A stretch of DNA of 64,000 nt from Xenopus tropicalis (Eukaryota; Chordata; Amphibia; Anura; Pipidae). The stretch spans positions 45,397,358-45,461,357 of the forward strand of contig NC_030683.2 of NCBI RefSeq assembly GCF_000004195.4. Reading direction: 5' to 3'. Positions 35,611 to 45,345 of this stretch are shown piece by piece. Both the position numbers and the translations under genes were made by a program. Within the stretch, counting starts at the first letter, position 1. Each line of letters starts with the position of its first letter. Under the pieces are notes generated by a model. It saw only the letters and a list, made by a program, of their open reading frames with translations, was not told where the DNA came from and did not search any database.

Positions 35611-36135
35611 GGGGCACATTTACTAACCCACGAATCCGAATTGGAAAAATTCCGATTGGAAAACGAACATTTTGCGACTTTTTCGTATTTTTTGCGATTT
35701 TTTTCGTTGCGTTACGACTTTTCGTAAATTGTCGCGACTTTTTCGTAACCGTTACGACTTGCGCGAAAAGTCACGACTTTTTCGTGGCCGTTACGATTTG
35801 CTCGTATCTTGTCGCGACTTTTTCGTATTGAGCGCTCGTAAGCGGCGGTCGAAACTTTCAGACTTAGCATGATTTTGGAAGCCTCCCATAGGGCTCAATG
35901 GCACTCTGCAGCTCCAACCTGGCCCAAGAAAAGTCTCCCATAGGACTCAATGGCACTCTGCAGCTCCAACCTGGCCCAAGAAAAGTCACCATACTGAAGC
36001 TTGAATGAATCCGAAACTTTCGTACTCGGCGCGAAAGCTGCGAAAAAGTCGCGACAATTTCCGAAAAAATCGCAAAATACCGATCATTATGAAAAAAACG
36101 CCTTCGGACCGTTCGTGGATTAGTAAATCAGCCCC
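35611..36135. mobile_element. CpG-rich palindromic MITE family E
   Basis: Starts GGGGCACATTTACTAACCC, ends GGATTAGTAAATCAGCCCC, with TTA on both sides (35608-35610, 36136-36138). Ends and the 3-bp target suit a PIF/Harbinger-like non-autonomous element (inference). Arms are rich in TTTTTCG/CGAAAAA. It carries a 52-bp tandem duplication at 35883-35986. Confidence 0.8.
35883..35986. repeat. 52-bp tandem duplication
   Basis: CTCCCATAGGGCTCAATGGC through AAGAAAAGT occurs twice head to tail (35883-35934, 35935-35986) with one base different. Confidence 0.95.
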
Positions 36136-36314
36136 TTAGAGTCAGGTGGGCTCAGCCACACTTTATCCCTCCCTCATTATGGGAAGACAAACCAAAGACA
36201 CCAACATATTACCAGCTAACTGTGCCCCATGGATATGTGGCACTCTATTATTTATGGGTATTACTGCTTACAAATAATGCAGTAACAATGTTGTATAGTT
36301 CTACAGACCTACAG

Positions 36315-36474
36315 TAGTGATGAGTGAAATTTTTCACCAGGCATGGATTTGCTGCAAATTTCCGCATTTCGCCATTGGCATATAGTTTCGCGAAACAGGT
36401 CACTCGCAACATTTTTTTGACCCACTGTGATTTTTCGTGTTTTGCGAATGTTTTGACAGATTCACTCATCACTA
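36315..36474. mobile_element. hAT-like MITE family C
   Basis: TAGTGATGAGTGAAATTTTT to ACAGATTCACTCATCACTA, 160 bp, flanked by ACCTACAG (36307-36314) and ATCTACAG (36475-36482), an 8-bp duplication with one change, as for hAT elements. Confidence 0.85.
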
Positions 36475-36895
36475 ATCTACAGGTCATAAAATGCAGGTCC
36501 ACAATGTGTCATGAAATGCTTAGGGTTACAAATTAATAAATGGTGGGGGCCACTGTGTCTGTCTGAAATTGCACTGTGTGTCTGACACCATTTCATCATT
36601 GAAAAAAGGATGTGTTTTTGTAAAGTGGGTGTGTTGCTTGTAGGGATGGTCAATAATGTTGCCACACTGTGTCCCTCTTTTTGATTTTCTATTGTTGGGA
36701 GGTATGTAGTACTTAATGCGCTTTTTCTATAGTATCTCAAATTTCAGAAAGGGGAGGTGCCAATGTTGTTATTTAAAAATATTAAAACTGTTGGTAGATA
36801 TGTATATTTCTTCTTATCACTGAGAATCTAAGGTGTATCATATGCTGTTATGTGTATATATTTGCAAGGATTAAATACATAAGTATATTTCATAT

Positions 36896-37129
36896 TACGG
36901 GTATGGGATCCATTATCCAGAAACCTGCTATCCAGAAATCTCTGAATTACGGAAAGGCTATCTCCCATAGTTCCATTTTTAATTTTTCAAATGAATTTTA
37001 TTTTTCTTTGTCATAATAGAGCTTGTACTTGATCCCAACTAACATATAATGAATCCTTATTGGAGGCAAAACAATTCTATTGAGTTTATTAAACTGGAAA
37101 ACCCTAGGTCCTGAGGTCTAATACCTGTA
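36896..37129. mobile_element. MITE family A
   Basis: TACGGGTATGGGATCCATTA to AATACCTGTA with the family body (CTCCCATAGTTCCATTTTTA, GAATCCTTATTGGAGGCAAA). The right part is shorter than in full copies. Confidence 0.85.
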
Positions 37130-37542
37130 TACTGTATATTACTGTATGTATTGCCTAGTGCTGTGATGCATTTTAAGTAAATATTTCACCAAAATCATTT
37201 ACAATTAATTAGATAAAATGTAACTAAATGCTAGATACTTGCTATCTACTATGAAAATGTTACTTATACATATTGTACTTGTCAATATATCCAAATCATT
37301 TATAGCATATATAGAGTATATGGATCGAATTGTTTAAAACAAAATGATAAAATGAATATTAAAATAGAAAACTAAAAATAAATGATTTGCTTTAAGCCTG
37401 CAGATTTCCTTAATCCTTGTGTTGCTTTAACATCAGCAGCTGCCTCTCATGGGTAAAGTTCTAACCGTTTTCTTACCTTCTCTGAGCGACCCAGGGCAAA
37501 CTTATGTAGCCCACCTGTGCAGATACTCTGTGGTACTACTTC

Positions 37543-37548
37543 TTTATT
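37543..37548 (-). terminator. AATAAA signal near LTR end
   Basis: Minus-strand AATAAA 38 bases before the LTR end; another at 37816-37821. Either could set the R/U5 border. Confidence 0.45.
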
Positions 37549-38334
37549 TGGCGCTACAGGAGCCCTGAGCCCCCACTTACTTTGGGGGACAGGCGTTTCC
37601 CAGCAATGGCGTGCCTCCACCCAGGGATGGTGTTGTGGAACTATATCCACCCCCTGGGAACTTAATAGGTTTCCTTGCCCCTCTTGGGACCCACGTACCC
37701 CTGGCAGATGTACCCCTCCCTGAGGTTGTTTCTTACCAACGTGGTAGTGGTCCTCTGGGCTTGGCAGATGCTCAGGTACACAGACACAATAGTTGTAGTT
37801 GAACTAGATGCACGGTTTATTAGGCAGGGTCCTCTCCAGGAGTGGCAAACATAGTATTGGTACACAGTGCAGGGCATATCTCCTTACTACTCATTGATAC
37901 TCATTTTCTGTTGGACTACTTCACGGTACTCCCGCCACATGCTCCCATCTAGGAAACCTTCCCGGTACTCTCGGCAGAGGCACCCCCTCTTGGAGCCCTC
38001 CCCGGTACTCACGCTAGAAGCATTTCCACAAGGACCCACACCGGTACTCACATGAAGCATCCTCAAATCCGAGATCCTGGACTAGTGGTGCCTTGGTACA
38101 CCTTCCCTAGCCACTTGTGGCCCTGCACTCCAGCAGATGTAACGCTGGGAGGTCATAACCTCGCTACCACTCCTGGAGGGGTCATGTCTGCCCATTCTAA
38201 CCTACTTTGTTCTACATATTACTCCTAGAGCAATCTATTACCAGAACTTCTAACTAAGCAGTACCTGGGGTACTCCTGCCTGGAGCAGTGCCCAAGTTGT
38301 CTGCCGAACTGACCCTCAGCACATGGCTGCTATC

Positions 38335-38344
38335 CCTTATATGG
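38335..38344 (-). promoter_or_regulatory. CArG box / TATA-like site in LTR
   Basis: Minus-strand CCATATAAGG matches the SRF-binding CC(A/T)6GG consensus and contains TATAA. It is upstream of the AATAAA signals in the transcription direction; the same site is in the other LTR at 41720-41729. Confidence 0.5.
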
Positions 38345-38502
38345 GCCTATGCACCACCCTGTGGCCATATCCCGAACTGCAGGTTTACACCCTATTAACT
38401 ATTGACAACCCAGTCATCCCAGTGTCCCTGTTTCCCAGCACCACCCTGTGGTCTGTCCTAGGGGTTCCTGTCCTAAGGGCCCGTTTTTGGTAAACCCCTA
38501 CA

Positions 38503-38514
38503 TTCTCCCCCTAC
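38503..38514 (-). other. Polypurine tract
   Basis: Minus-strand GTAGGGGGAGAA directly before the 3' LTR TG, the usual plus-strand primer position. It supports the minus orientation. Confidence 0.8.
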
Positions 38515-39134
38515 AAGAAAATTGTCACCTCCTGGCTGACACACATTCTACTAAATACAATACATTTACCATGTTGTTTTCACATCACGCTTCACAGCTC
38601 CTCCAGGAGACTGCCAGGGTACACTGGATGACTGAAAAGGAAAAGTGAGACATAACACATTCCCACCCTCCAAAGTCTTTGTGAAAGTCCCCACAAGAGT
38701 CTCTGTCCCTTTAGACATTTCACACTGAAACAAGAGAGAAAGGACAACTTATTGCCCAAAAAATCAAAACAATTTCTTTATTTTTCAGCAAAGAAAATAA
38801 TAGAAAGGCTTTCTTTTCCTGGCCCTCCCCTCCTCCTTGAGGGAGTCCAAGATCCCAAGGTGCTCCCACCTTGGGCCTGCATATCCACCGATTGTGGTAA
38901 CTTGCAAACTGGAGCCCTCCTGGGCTAACTTTCTCAGCTCCCTTATGGGAATCAACTGGAGCAGTCCTCACTCCAGGCCATCCGGCTGGCTGCGGTGTGG
39001 GTTTCCTTTCCACCCCCAACAGTTCCTTCCTTGGGAAAGTGAGTCTCTCCTTGAGAGTACACCCCAACTGTGGGTGCTGCTCCCTTTAACTGAAAACTCC
39101 CCGCATGGGGTTGATGGATGCCTCCTGAGGCTAC
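38515..39134. other. Non-coding internal region of the LTR element
   Basis: Between the ORF stop and the polypurine tract. Includes a 115-codon minus-strand ORF (38720-39067) without recognised motif; I do not call it a gene. Confidence 0.5.
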
Positions 39135-40568
39135 TCACACCATGTATCCAAACCGCAATTTAATATCTTCATACGGTGCGTAGTAGTTAGGATGGGGTTT
39201 CTCTACCCGCTCCCCATTTGGCAAATCTACTTCCACACTGAAGTACCTGGACTCTGGGTGCTTGCGCCCACAGCTGTGGACAGTATGGCGCAGGACTGTG
39301 CGCCCCCACCACCACTCTTTCTCTATTGAGCGGATGAATCTTTTGGCAGCCATCCTCTTTCCCTCATCTGGATGTAACAAGGCACGGCCTACCTTTTTCT
39401 CTTTAGAGGTGATTTCTGCTTTCACCCAATCATCCATCATGGATTCCATCTTGTCATATACCCACAGTGGGGCATATGGCATAAAATACCCCCATAGGCG
39501 AAAGATTTTATAGTTCATGACCCTCTGGATTCTAGAAACTCTGCAGAATATATCAGGGTCAGCTTTCCCTGGAAGAACCCAAAAGTCTTTTTCTTCCTCT
39601 TTAGGGATCTTTCTTGGGGCATAACATGGGTCAGGTAATTTAAACAACTGAGGGCTATAGACATCCTCCTCTTCAGGGTCATCCCCTTTCTCATCCACTC
39701 TGGAAGTATTGCTGCTGGCAGACCCACAGGCCCCCACTGATGGCTTAGCCCCTACCCTGATAACCTCTCTGTAGGCTGGGGGTTCCGGAGTCCCTGGGGA
39801 CTTCTCTCCGGTTTGGGCTGCGGTGGCCTCACTCTCCACCTGAGCAGAAATGGGCAGCTCCCTCTGGGGTGTGCTATCCGGGCCTTGGGGCAGAGGTATG
39901 GCACCTTGGATGACAGGCAAGCCGGGCGCAGGCCCGCTCCCTTCTCCCTCCCCTTCTGGAGTAACTGGCCGGGACCCCTCTTTCACCCCCTCCGGGGCTA
40001 CAGGGCTCTCATCCCTTGTGGGCACATTATCAGTAACCGCCTCTAACTCGGGTACTAGCACGGGTATCACGGGGGCCTCCGCCGCTTGGGCGTCATCACT
40101 CACCTCCGAGTGCCAGCTGTGCTGTGAGGAGCTGAACTTTCCATTGCTCAGTTGAAACAGCAGCGCCAGCGTTGCGCTGTGTCCGTGGCTCTTGGCTTCA
40201 TCTTTAAAGGGGCCCATCCAGCATCGATGGCCGCAGTGGTCACAGCGCCCTGTGGGGTGAGTCAAGGCCATGCGCGCCTCCTCTCCACACTCGCCGCATA
40301 GTGGGACCATTTGGGGCTCCCCCCTTGTAGTGGTCTGTTCAGCAAAGGACCCGAGCCACACATAGCGAACGCCGCCATCATAAGCTAGCTGGTAAGTAAG
40401 CTGCACCGGTAGGGACTCAAGGCCCGCGCTACCGCACACTTTTGGCACAGGTGTCTCCATGGTATCATACAGCAGCCAGTCGCACACCCTGCTCACGCTG
40501 TGTAGTACTTGGAACTGATCCAAAATGGCCCCCGTGACGTCAGGACGCATCGTCACTCCCTGGCTCAC
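39135..40568 (-). CDS. Unrecognised 477-aa protein of LTR element, PPxY and paired CxxC
   Basis: Intact from ATG (40568) to stop. N-terminal part (1-120) ends with a zinc-ribbon-like set: Cys91-GE-Cys94 and Cys109-DH-Cys112, with Cys116 near. Residues about 150-310 are acidic, Pro/Glu/Gly-rich and probably disordered, with PPAY at 263-266, a motif like the PPxY late domains of retroviral Gag. The C-terminal third (about 310-477) is charged and aromatic (VMNYKIFRLWGYFMPYAPLW, IEKEWWWGR) and may be folded. No capsid homology region, protease DSG or RT motif. A diverged Gag, a captured host gene or a new accessory protein are all possible. It is the only sizeable ORF between the LTRs, in line with the element's orientation. 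Confidence 0.8.
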   Translation of the reverse strand: MSQGVTMRPDVTGAILDQFQVLHSVSRVCDWLLYDTMETPVPKVCGSAGLESLPVQLTYQLAYDGGVRYVWLGSFAEQTTTRGEPQMVPLCGECGEEARMALTHPTGRCDHCGHRCWMGPFKDEAKSHGHSATLALLFQLSNGKFSSSQHSWHSEVSDDAQAAEAPVIPVLVPELEAVTDNVPTRDESPVAPEGVKEGSRPVTPEGEGEGSGPAPGLPVIQGAIPLPQGPDSTPQRELPISAQVESEATAAQTGEKSPGTPEPPAYREVIRVGAKPSVGACGSASSNTSRVDEKGDDPEEEDVYSPQLFKLPDPCYAPRKIPKEEEKDFWVLPGKADPDIFCRVSRIQRVMNYKIFRLWGYFMPYAPLWVYDKMESMMDDWVKAEITSKEKKVGRALLHPDEGKRMAAKRFIRSIEKEWWWGRTVLRHTVHSCGRKHPESRYFSVEVDLPNGERVEKPHPNYYAPYEDIKLRFGYMV

Positions 40569-40869
40569 TGGCGCCCTTTCTAAGGCTTCTTATTGGCCGG
40601 CCGGCCTCACGGGGCGGTCAATAGGCAAATCAAGGGCACGTCACCCTCTGGCACGCCCCTATTTCACGTGTCTTCCCCGGCTCTCTCTTTGGCGCCCACT
40701 TGCCTGCAATCCTATTGGCAGGAGCTGCCTTGCTCCTCTTTGGCGCCAATTCCCCCTTGGGGATGCGGATCAGGGTGGCCCAAATCTAGCCCGGTCGGGA
40801 ACAGGGTTTCACAGACACACTAGGCCTCAGTTCCTTTAGAGCCCTGTCTGCTAAACGGTTCCTGCTCTC

Positions 40870-40887
40870 ATCTCAGCAGTGCCTCCA
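40870..40887 (-). other. Primer binding site, tRNA-Thr-like
   Basis: Minus strand reads TGGAGGCACTGCTGAGAT two bases after the 5' LTR. From memory, the 3' end of vertebrate tRNA-Thr would pair with TGGAGGCACCGCTGGGAT; 16 of 18 agree. Confidence 0.7.
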
Positions 40888-40889
40888 AA

Positions 40890-41887
40890 TGTAGCCCACC
40901 TGTGCAGATACTCTGTGGTACTACTTCTTTATTTGGCGCTACAGGAGCCCTGAGCCCCCGCTTACTTTGGGGGACAGGCGTTTCCCAGCAATGGAGTGCC
41001 TCCACCCAGGGATGGTGTTGTGGAACTATATCCACCCCCTGGGAACTTAATAGGTTTCCTTGCCCCTCTTGGGACCCACGTACCCCTGGCAGATGTACCC
41101 CTCCCTGAGGTTGTTTCTTACCAACGTGGTAGTGGTCCTCTGGGCTTGGCAGATGCTCAGGTACACAGACACAATAGTTGTAGTTGAACTAGATGCACGG
41201 TTTATTAGGCAGGGTCCTCTCCAGGAGTGGCAAACATAGTATTGGTACACAGTGCAGGGCATATCTCCTTACTACTCATTGATACTCATTTTCTGTTGGA
41301 CTACTTCACGGTACTCCCGCCACATGCTCCCATCTAGGAAACCTTCCCGGTACTCTCGGCAGAGGCACCCCCTCTTGGAGCCCTCCCCGGTACTCACGCT
41401 AGAAGCATTTCCACAAGGACCCACACCGGTACTCACATGAAGCATCCTCAAATCCGAGATCCTGGACTAGTGGTGCCTTGGTACACCTTCCCTAGCCACT
41501 TGTGGCCCTGCACTCCAGCAGATGTAACGCTGGGAGGTCATAACCTCGCTACCACTCCTGGAGGGGTCATGTCTGCCCATTCTAACCTACTTTGTTCTAC
41601 ATATTACTCCTAGAGCAATCTATTACCAGAACTTCTAACTAAGCAGTACCTGGGGTACTCCTGCCTGGAGCAGTGCCCAAGTTGTCTGCCGAACTGACCC
41701 TCAGCACATGGCTGCTATCCCTTATATGGGCCTATGCACCACCCTGTGGCCATATCCCGAACTGCAGGTTTACACCCTATTAACTATTGACAACCCAGTC
41801 ATCCCAGTGTCCCTGTTTCCCAGCACCACCCTGTGGTCTGTCCTAGGGGTTCCTGTCCTAAGGGCCCGTTTTTGGTAAACCCCTACA
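40890..41887 (-). repeat. 5' LTR of the 477-codon-ORF element
   Basis: 998 bp, offset 3385 from the other LTR throughout. Differences seen: CCCCCGCTTAC here against CCCCCACTTAC, and AATGGAGTG against AATGGCGTG. Confidence 0.97.
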
Positions 41888-41891
41888 CTTA

Positions 41892-43003
41892 AATAACAAC
41901 TTTCTTGGCAGAAACAGACTTTGAACCAAATTAGTTAAACCAAAGGTTTGTGAAAACAAAAATCACTGACCTTTCGTTATAATAACTGAAACTGACATTG
42001 CTTTGAGTTAAATATTTATTAGCATACTAATAACCTTGGAAAAAGGTTTTGAAAGCCTTTAAAATAATACAGAATTTTATCATTTATAATGAAATTTTAG
42101 TATGTCCTTAGGGTAGGTGACCCACTGGCTTGCAACATAAATGTTTAATATGGAAATGCAATCACACAATTACATTATTATTTTTGTCCTGCATAATTTT
42201 TGTATGTAAGTTGTATAAAAGTGTTACAAAGATAATCAAAGAAACACAAAATGAGAATTGAAACCTAAAGTTTTTTGCTTTAGTTCTTTAGTCAACATGT
42301 TCTTTTTTTTTCTACACCTAAAAAAGTCCCTGATTTTTCCCTCAGAGAGTGCAGAGCATCTGGGCTAGTGAGGATTACCTGTGAGCATTTGCAGTGAGAA
42401 GTGCTCATCTGGAACAATTATGCCAGGTCTTGGGATGTTGGCAAAAGTATTAGTTGTGGAACTGGAGTATGGTGCTGTGAATACCTAATGGGCGGCTGTA
42501 TGTGCTGTAACATACAGAGCCTCCGTGATAGTAGTTGAATGAAAACCCACTGCAGGTTCAGTTTAGTGGTAAACAAGATCCAAAGAAGTGCGGAAATTTA
42601 CATACATTGTACTGATAAATAGTGAATGTAGAGTGGCTTTTCTTTTTGGGTAAAATGTCTACTTTATGAAGCCAATTAACTAAGATAGGTGCTTACACCA
42701 GTGCATTTGCCCATAGCAACCAGACATTTGCTTTTATTTTCTCCCTGGTATTAGACTAATCACAACTAATTGCTGATTGGTTTTTATGGGCAACTGCACA
42801 TGTTTAGCCAGAGCCAGGCCATAGAAAACAGGTGCACACGGCAAGGGCAGTGCTCAACCATTCCCACCCACTCCACACCCACTTTCCCCAGTAGTGAACC
42901 CTCTCCACCACGCTACTACCTCCACCCTCTTTGCTGAGGTGTAGCTTTGATACAGTGCTAAGTGAGAAATATTCACAGGGTTAAAAAAGGCAGCAGAACC
43001 ATG
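41892..43003. other. No gene; weak hairpin
   Basis: TGCCCATAGCAACCAGACAT near 42708 and TTGGTTTTTATGGGCAACTG near 42776 are imperfect inverted repeats, an old-repeat look. Otherwise nothing supported. Confidence 0.4.
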
Positions 43004-43224
43004 CAGGGCCGGAACTAGTGGTAGGCAGAAGAGGCAGCTGCCTAGGGCTCAATGACTGGGGGGCGCCAGACAGGAGCCTCTCCTGCTTACCCCTAGCTCC
43101 TTTGTCATTGCCCCCGCCACTTGTCAATACGCAGTGGGGGCAATGAACTATCACATAGCCGCCGCCGCCCCCCCCCCCCCCCCCCGGGTTGCCTAGAGTG
43201 CCCAGTCGGCTTGGCCCGCCCCTG
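43004..43224. mobile_element. hAT-like MITE with poly-C core
   Basis: Starts CAGGGCCGGAACTAGTGG and ends TTGGCCCGCCCCTG; flanks GAACCATG (42996-43003) and GAACCACA (43225-43232) share six of eight bases. Contains GCCGCCGCC followed by about 17 C residues near 43170-43188. Confidence 0.65.
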
Positions 43225-43409
43225 GAACCACATGCCTAAGGCAGTAATCCCACCATATGCCACAGTTGCGCCCTAGGCACATGCCTCTTTTGCTTACCTC
43301 TAGTTCTGAACCTACGTTTAAGACCTATGTCTATACATAATTTATATATACAAAATATAGTTCAACTGCTTAATACCTAAACCCATATTTCGGGAGTTCT
43401 CATCCCTTA

Positions 43410-43568
43410 GGGCTGTGACATACTCACAAATCTCCCTTTCGGCGCAGCATATGCCATCCCACCGGCGATTTACATTCTAGCCGGTGGGATGGTATATCAG
43501 GGAGATTAGTCTCCCGTGACAAGGGAGATTTGTCGCGCGGCAACTTATCTCCCCGTCTGTCACAGCCC
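43410..43568. mobile_element. Harbinger-like palindromic MITE family F
   Basis: GGGCTGTGACA to TGTCTGTCACAGCCC, with TTA on both sides (43407-43409, 43569-43571). Inner arms CCATCCCACCGGCG / GCCGGTGGGATGG form a hairpin. 159 bp. Confidence 0.8.
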
Positions 43569-43571
43569 TTA

Positions 43572-44312
43572 CAGACGAAGCCTGAAAAACATGTGACTAA
43601 GCATCATCATTGGTGTGTCATTGATCACTAAGCTCAATTTAATTTAAATTGAATACTGGGTCAAACTCCATAAAATGTGCCTTTCAAACACGACATCTTG
43701 TGGACATGGCATCTTGTGTTAAAGAGCAATAATACGGCTTTATATATGCAAGTCTGCAGTTGTTAAATAACTATACAGCATATAAGGGAAGAATATACCT
43801 CAAATATACCAACTATGTTTACAGTTACCTGACAGTAACGCATTTTTAAAACCACAATATGGGTTGGTAGATACAACACTTTGACTGTGATTTTACAAAT
43901 GTTAACAACTTAGTTTTTCCTTTGAACTTTGAGGGTAGATGCATAATTCTTGGGTTCGATTTATTTTGACCAGAGTAAAACAGCCTACGCTGAGTGCTAC
44001 TAATATAGAAAAAGATTTGTGAACCGAGAATAAAACCTTTATAACAATATGTTGAGCAGGAAGCACATTCTGTGATGGTCTGTTCTAAGGAGGAAATGAT
44101 TGTTCATAGGTGAATTCTAACTCAGCACCTGTACGAACTGGTTTAAAGTATATCTAGAAAAATGGCCATAACAAAGGGAAAAAGTGGATAACCACTATAA
44201 TACTGATACCTAATATATATTGTTTTCAGAATTCAACTCCAAAATAAAAGCAGAAATATTTTTTAATATTTTCTGTATCTTTATTAACATTCAATTTTTC
44301 TTTTGTTTGCAG
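43572..44312. other. No recognisable gene
   Basis: No ORF or repeat I can support. A pyrimidine-rich stretch ends at 44310 before the exon-like segment below. Confidence 0.4.
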
Positions 44313-44370
44313 TGTTTTGCCAAGGGTAGCTCCCCAAGCTAATAACGTGGTTTTAGAAAGTACACTTTGA
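44313..44370 (+). CDS. Candidate terminal exon (very weak)
   Basis: A strong acceptor-like stretch TTTTTCTTTTGTTTGCAG ends at 44312. One frame then reads VLPRVAPQANNVVLESTL and a stop at 44370. Eighteen codons are too few to be significant; no partner exon known. Confidence 0.15.
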
Positions 44371-44689
44371 TCACCTGCTACAAGAAATCCCTCAGGACAC
44401 AGATCTGACAGAGCTGCAGAAGTTCTCTAATCGGCACTTCATTTATTTTGCTCTACTGCACATGTTTTGTTTCAGAATCTGGACTTTCAATTGGCCAGAA
44501 ATGGTAAAGTTGGAGAATCACTAATACAAGACAAGTTCAATGACTTCCTGGAGCTTATACTGTCGACATGAAATCATGTCAAGTCATTTTCTACACAGGC
44601 CTTTCAAATTAAATTCAGATCTGAAAAGAATCAGTTGCCTACCTTCCTATACAAAACAGTAAAAAAAAGGTATGCTTATTCCCTTCATA

Positions 44690-45215
44690 CAGGCCTTAAA
44701 AAGAATATAAATGAGCTGGAGAGAGTGCAGAAATGTGCAACTAAATTGGTAAATGGGGTGGAAGATTTCAACTATAAGGTTTGTTTTGTCTGGAAAAAAA
44801 GACATTTGTGAGGGGACATGCTTACTCTTAAGGGCTGTGACAGATGGGCATATTAGTCGCCGCGTGACAAATCTTCGTTGTTGCGGGCGACTAATCTCCA
44901 TGAATGCCATCCCACTGGCTAGAATGTAAATCCCCGTTGTGATGGCATACGTGGCACCGAAATCCTTGAGAGGAAACTTCGCCGATTTTGGCAAATCGCC
45001 ACACTGCGTATAACATCCCACTGGCGATTTACATTCTAGCCAGTGGGATGGCATTTCGGGGAGATTAGTCGCCCGCGACAAGGGAGATTTGTCGCACGGC
45101 AACTAATCTGCCTGTCTGTCACAGCCCTTACAGGTAGATTGTAGCCATAGCGACAGACCTTTTCACCCATTAAAACAATCAATGCGCTAGATGCCACCCC
45201 TTTAGATTAGAGGAA
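44690..45215 (+). mobile_element. CR1-like LINE fragment, interrupted
   Basis: Plus strand reads NELERVQKCATKLVNG and VEDFNYKV, then KKRHL, as in the CR1-like tails elsewhere here. After the MITE at 44831-45127 it resumes, ending with a remnant like RLEEH near 45210. Confidence 0.65.
44831..45127. mobile_element. Harbinger-like MITE family F, inserted in LINE
   Basis: AGGGCTGTGACAGATGGGCA to GTCTGTCACAGCCC with TTA at 44828-44830 and 45128-45130. Inner CATCCCACTGG / CCAGTGGGATG arms as in 43410-43568, but nearly twice the length. Confidence 0.8.
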
Positions 45216-45223
45216 CATAAATG

Positions 45224-45345
45224 TATACTTTAAAAGAAATTGTGTTGCTGCACTTTGAAGTGGTGTAAAAAGTGTTTTTGGCACAAATAAAACACTTTTT
45301 TAAACCACTTCGGAGTGATGCAGCACAATTTCTTTTGAGGTATAC
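45224..45345. mobile_element. Small fold-back element
   Basis: AAAAGAAATTGTGTTGCTGC (45232 on) is the near reverse complement of GATGCAGCACAATTTCTTTT (ending 45336); arms of about 38 bases continue through AAGTGGT and AAAAGTGTTTT. Outer TATAC is on both sides. Family unknown. Confidence 0.7.

Larger units (their letters stand above)
37505..38502 (-). repeat. 3' LTR of the 477-codon-ORF element
   Basis: 998 bp, starts TGTAGCCCACCTGTG and ends TAAACCCCTACA on the plus strand. Contains on the minus strand a CArG/TATA-like CCATATAAGG (38335-38344) and AATAAA signals at 37816-37821 and 37543-37548. Confidence 0.97.
37505..41887 (-). mobile_element. Non-autonomous LTR element with a 477-codon ORF
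   Basis: 4383 bp: two 998-bp LTRs (37505-38502, 40890-41887), TG...CA ends, CTTA duplicated on both sides (37501-37504, 41888-41891). On the minus strand the order is 5' LTR, two-base spacer, tRNA-Thr-like primer binding site, 320-base leader, one ORF (40568-39135), a 630-base non-coding segment, polypurine tract, 3' LTR. I find only about two LTR differences, so insertion is very recent. No protease, reverse transcriptase, integrase or envelope is present. A 4-bp duplication, tRNA-Thr-like primer and PPxY motif would suit a class I endogenous-retrovirus relative, but gypsy relatives cannot be excluded. Confidence 0.92.

Noticed and set aside
37447..37877. ORFs repeated at 37.5-38.0 kb and 40.9-41.4 kb
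   Set aside because: They are the two LTR copies; proteins would be identical pairs with no motif.
39850..40155. 101-codon plus-strand ORF and neighbours (39813-40839)
   Set aside because: Antisense to the intact 477-codon ORF or its leader, with no motif.
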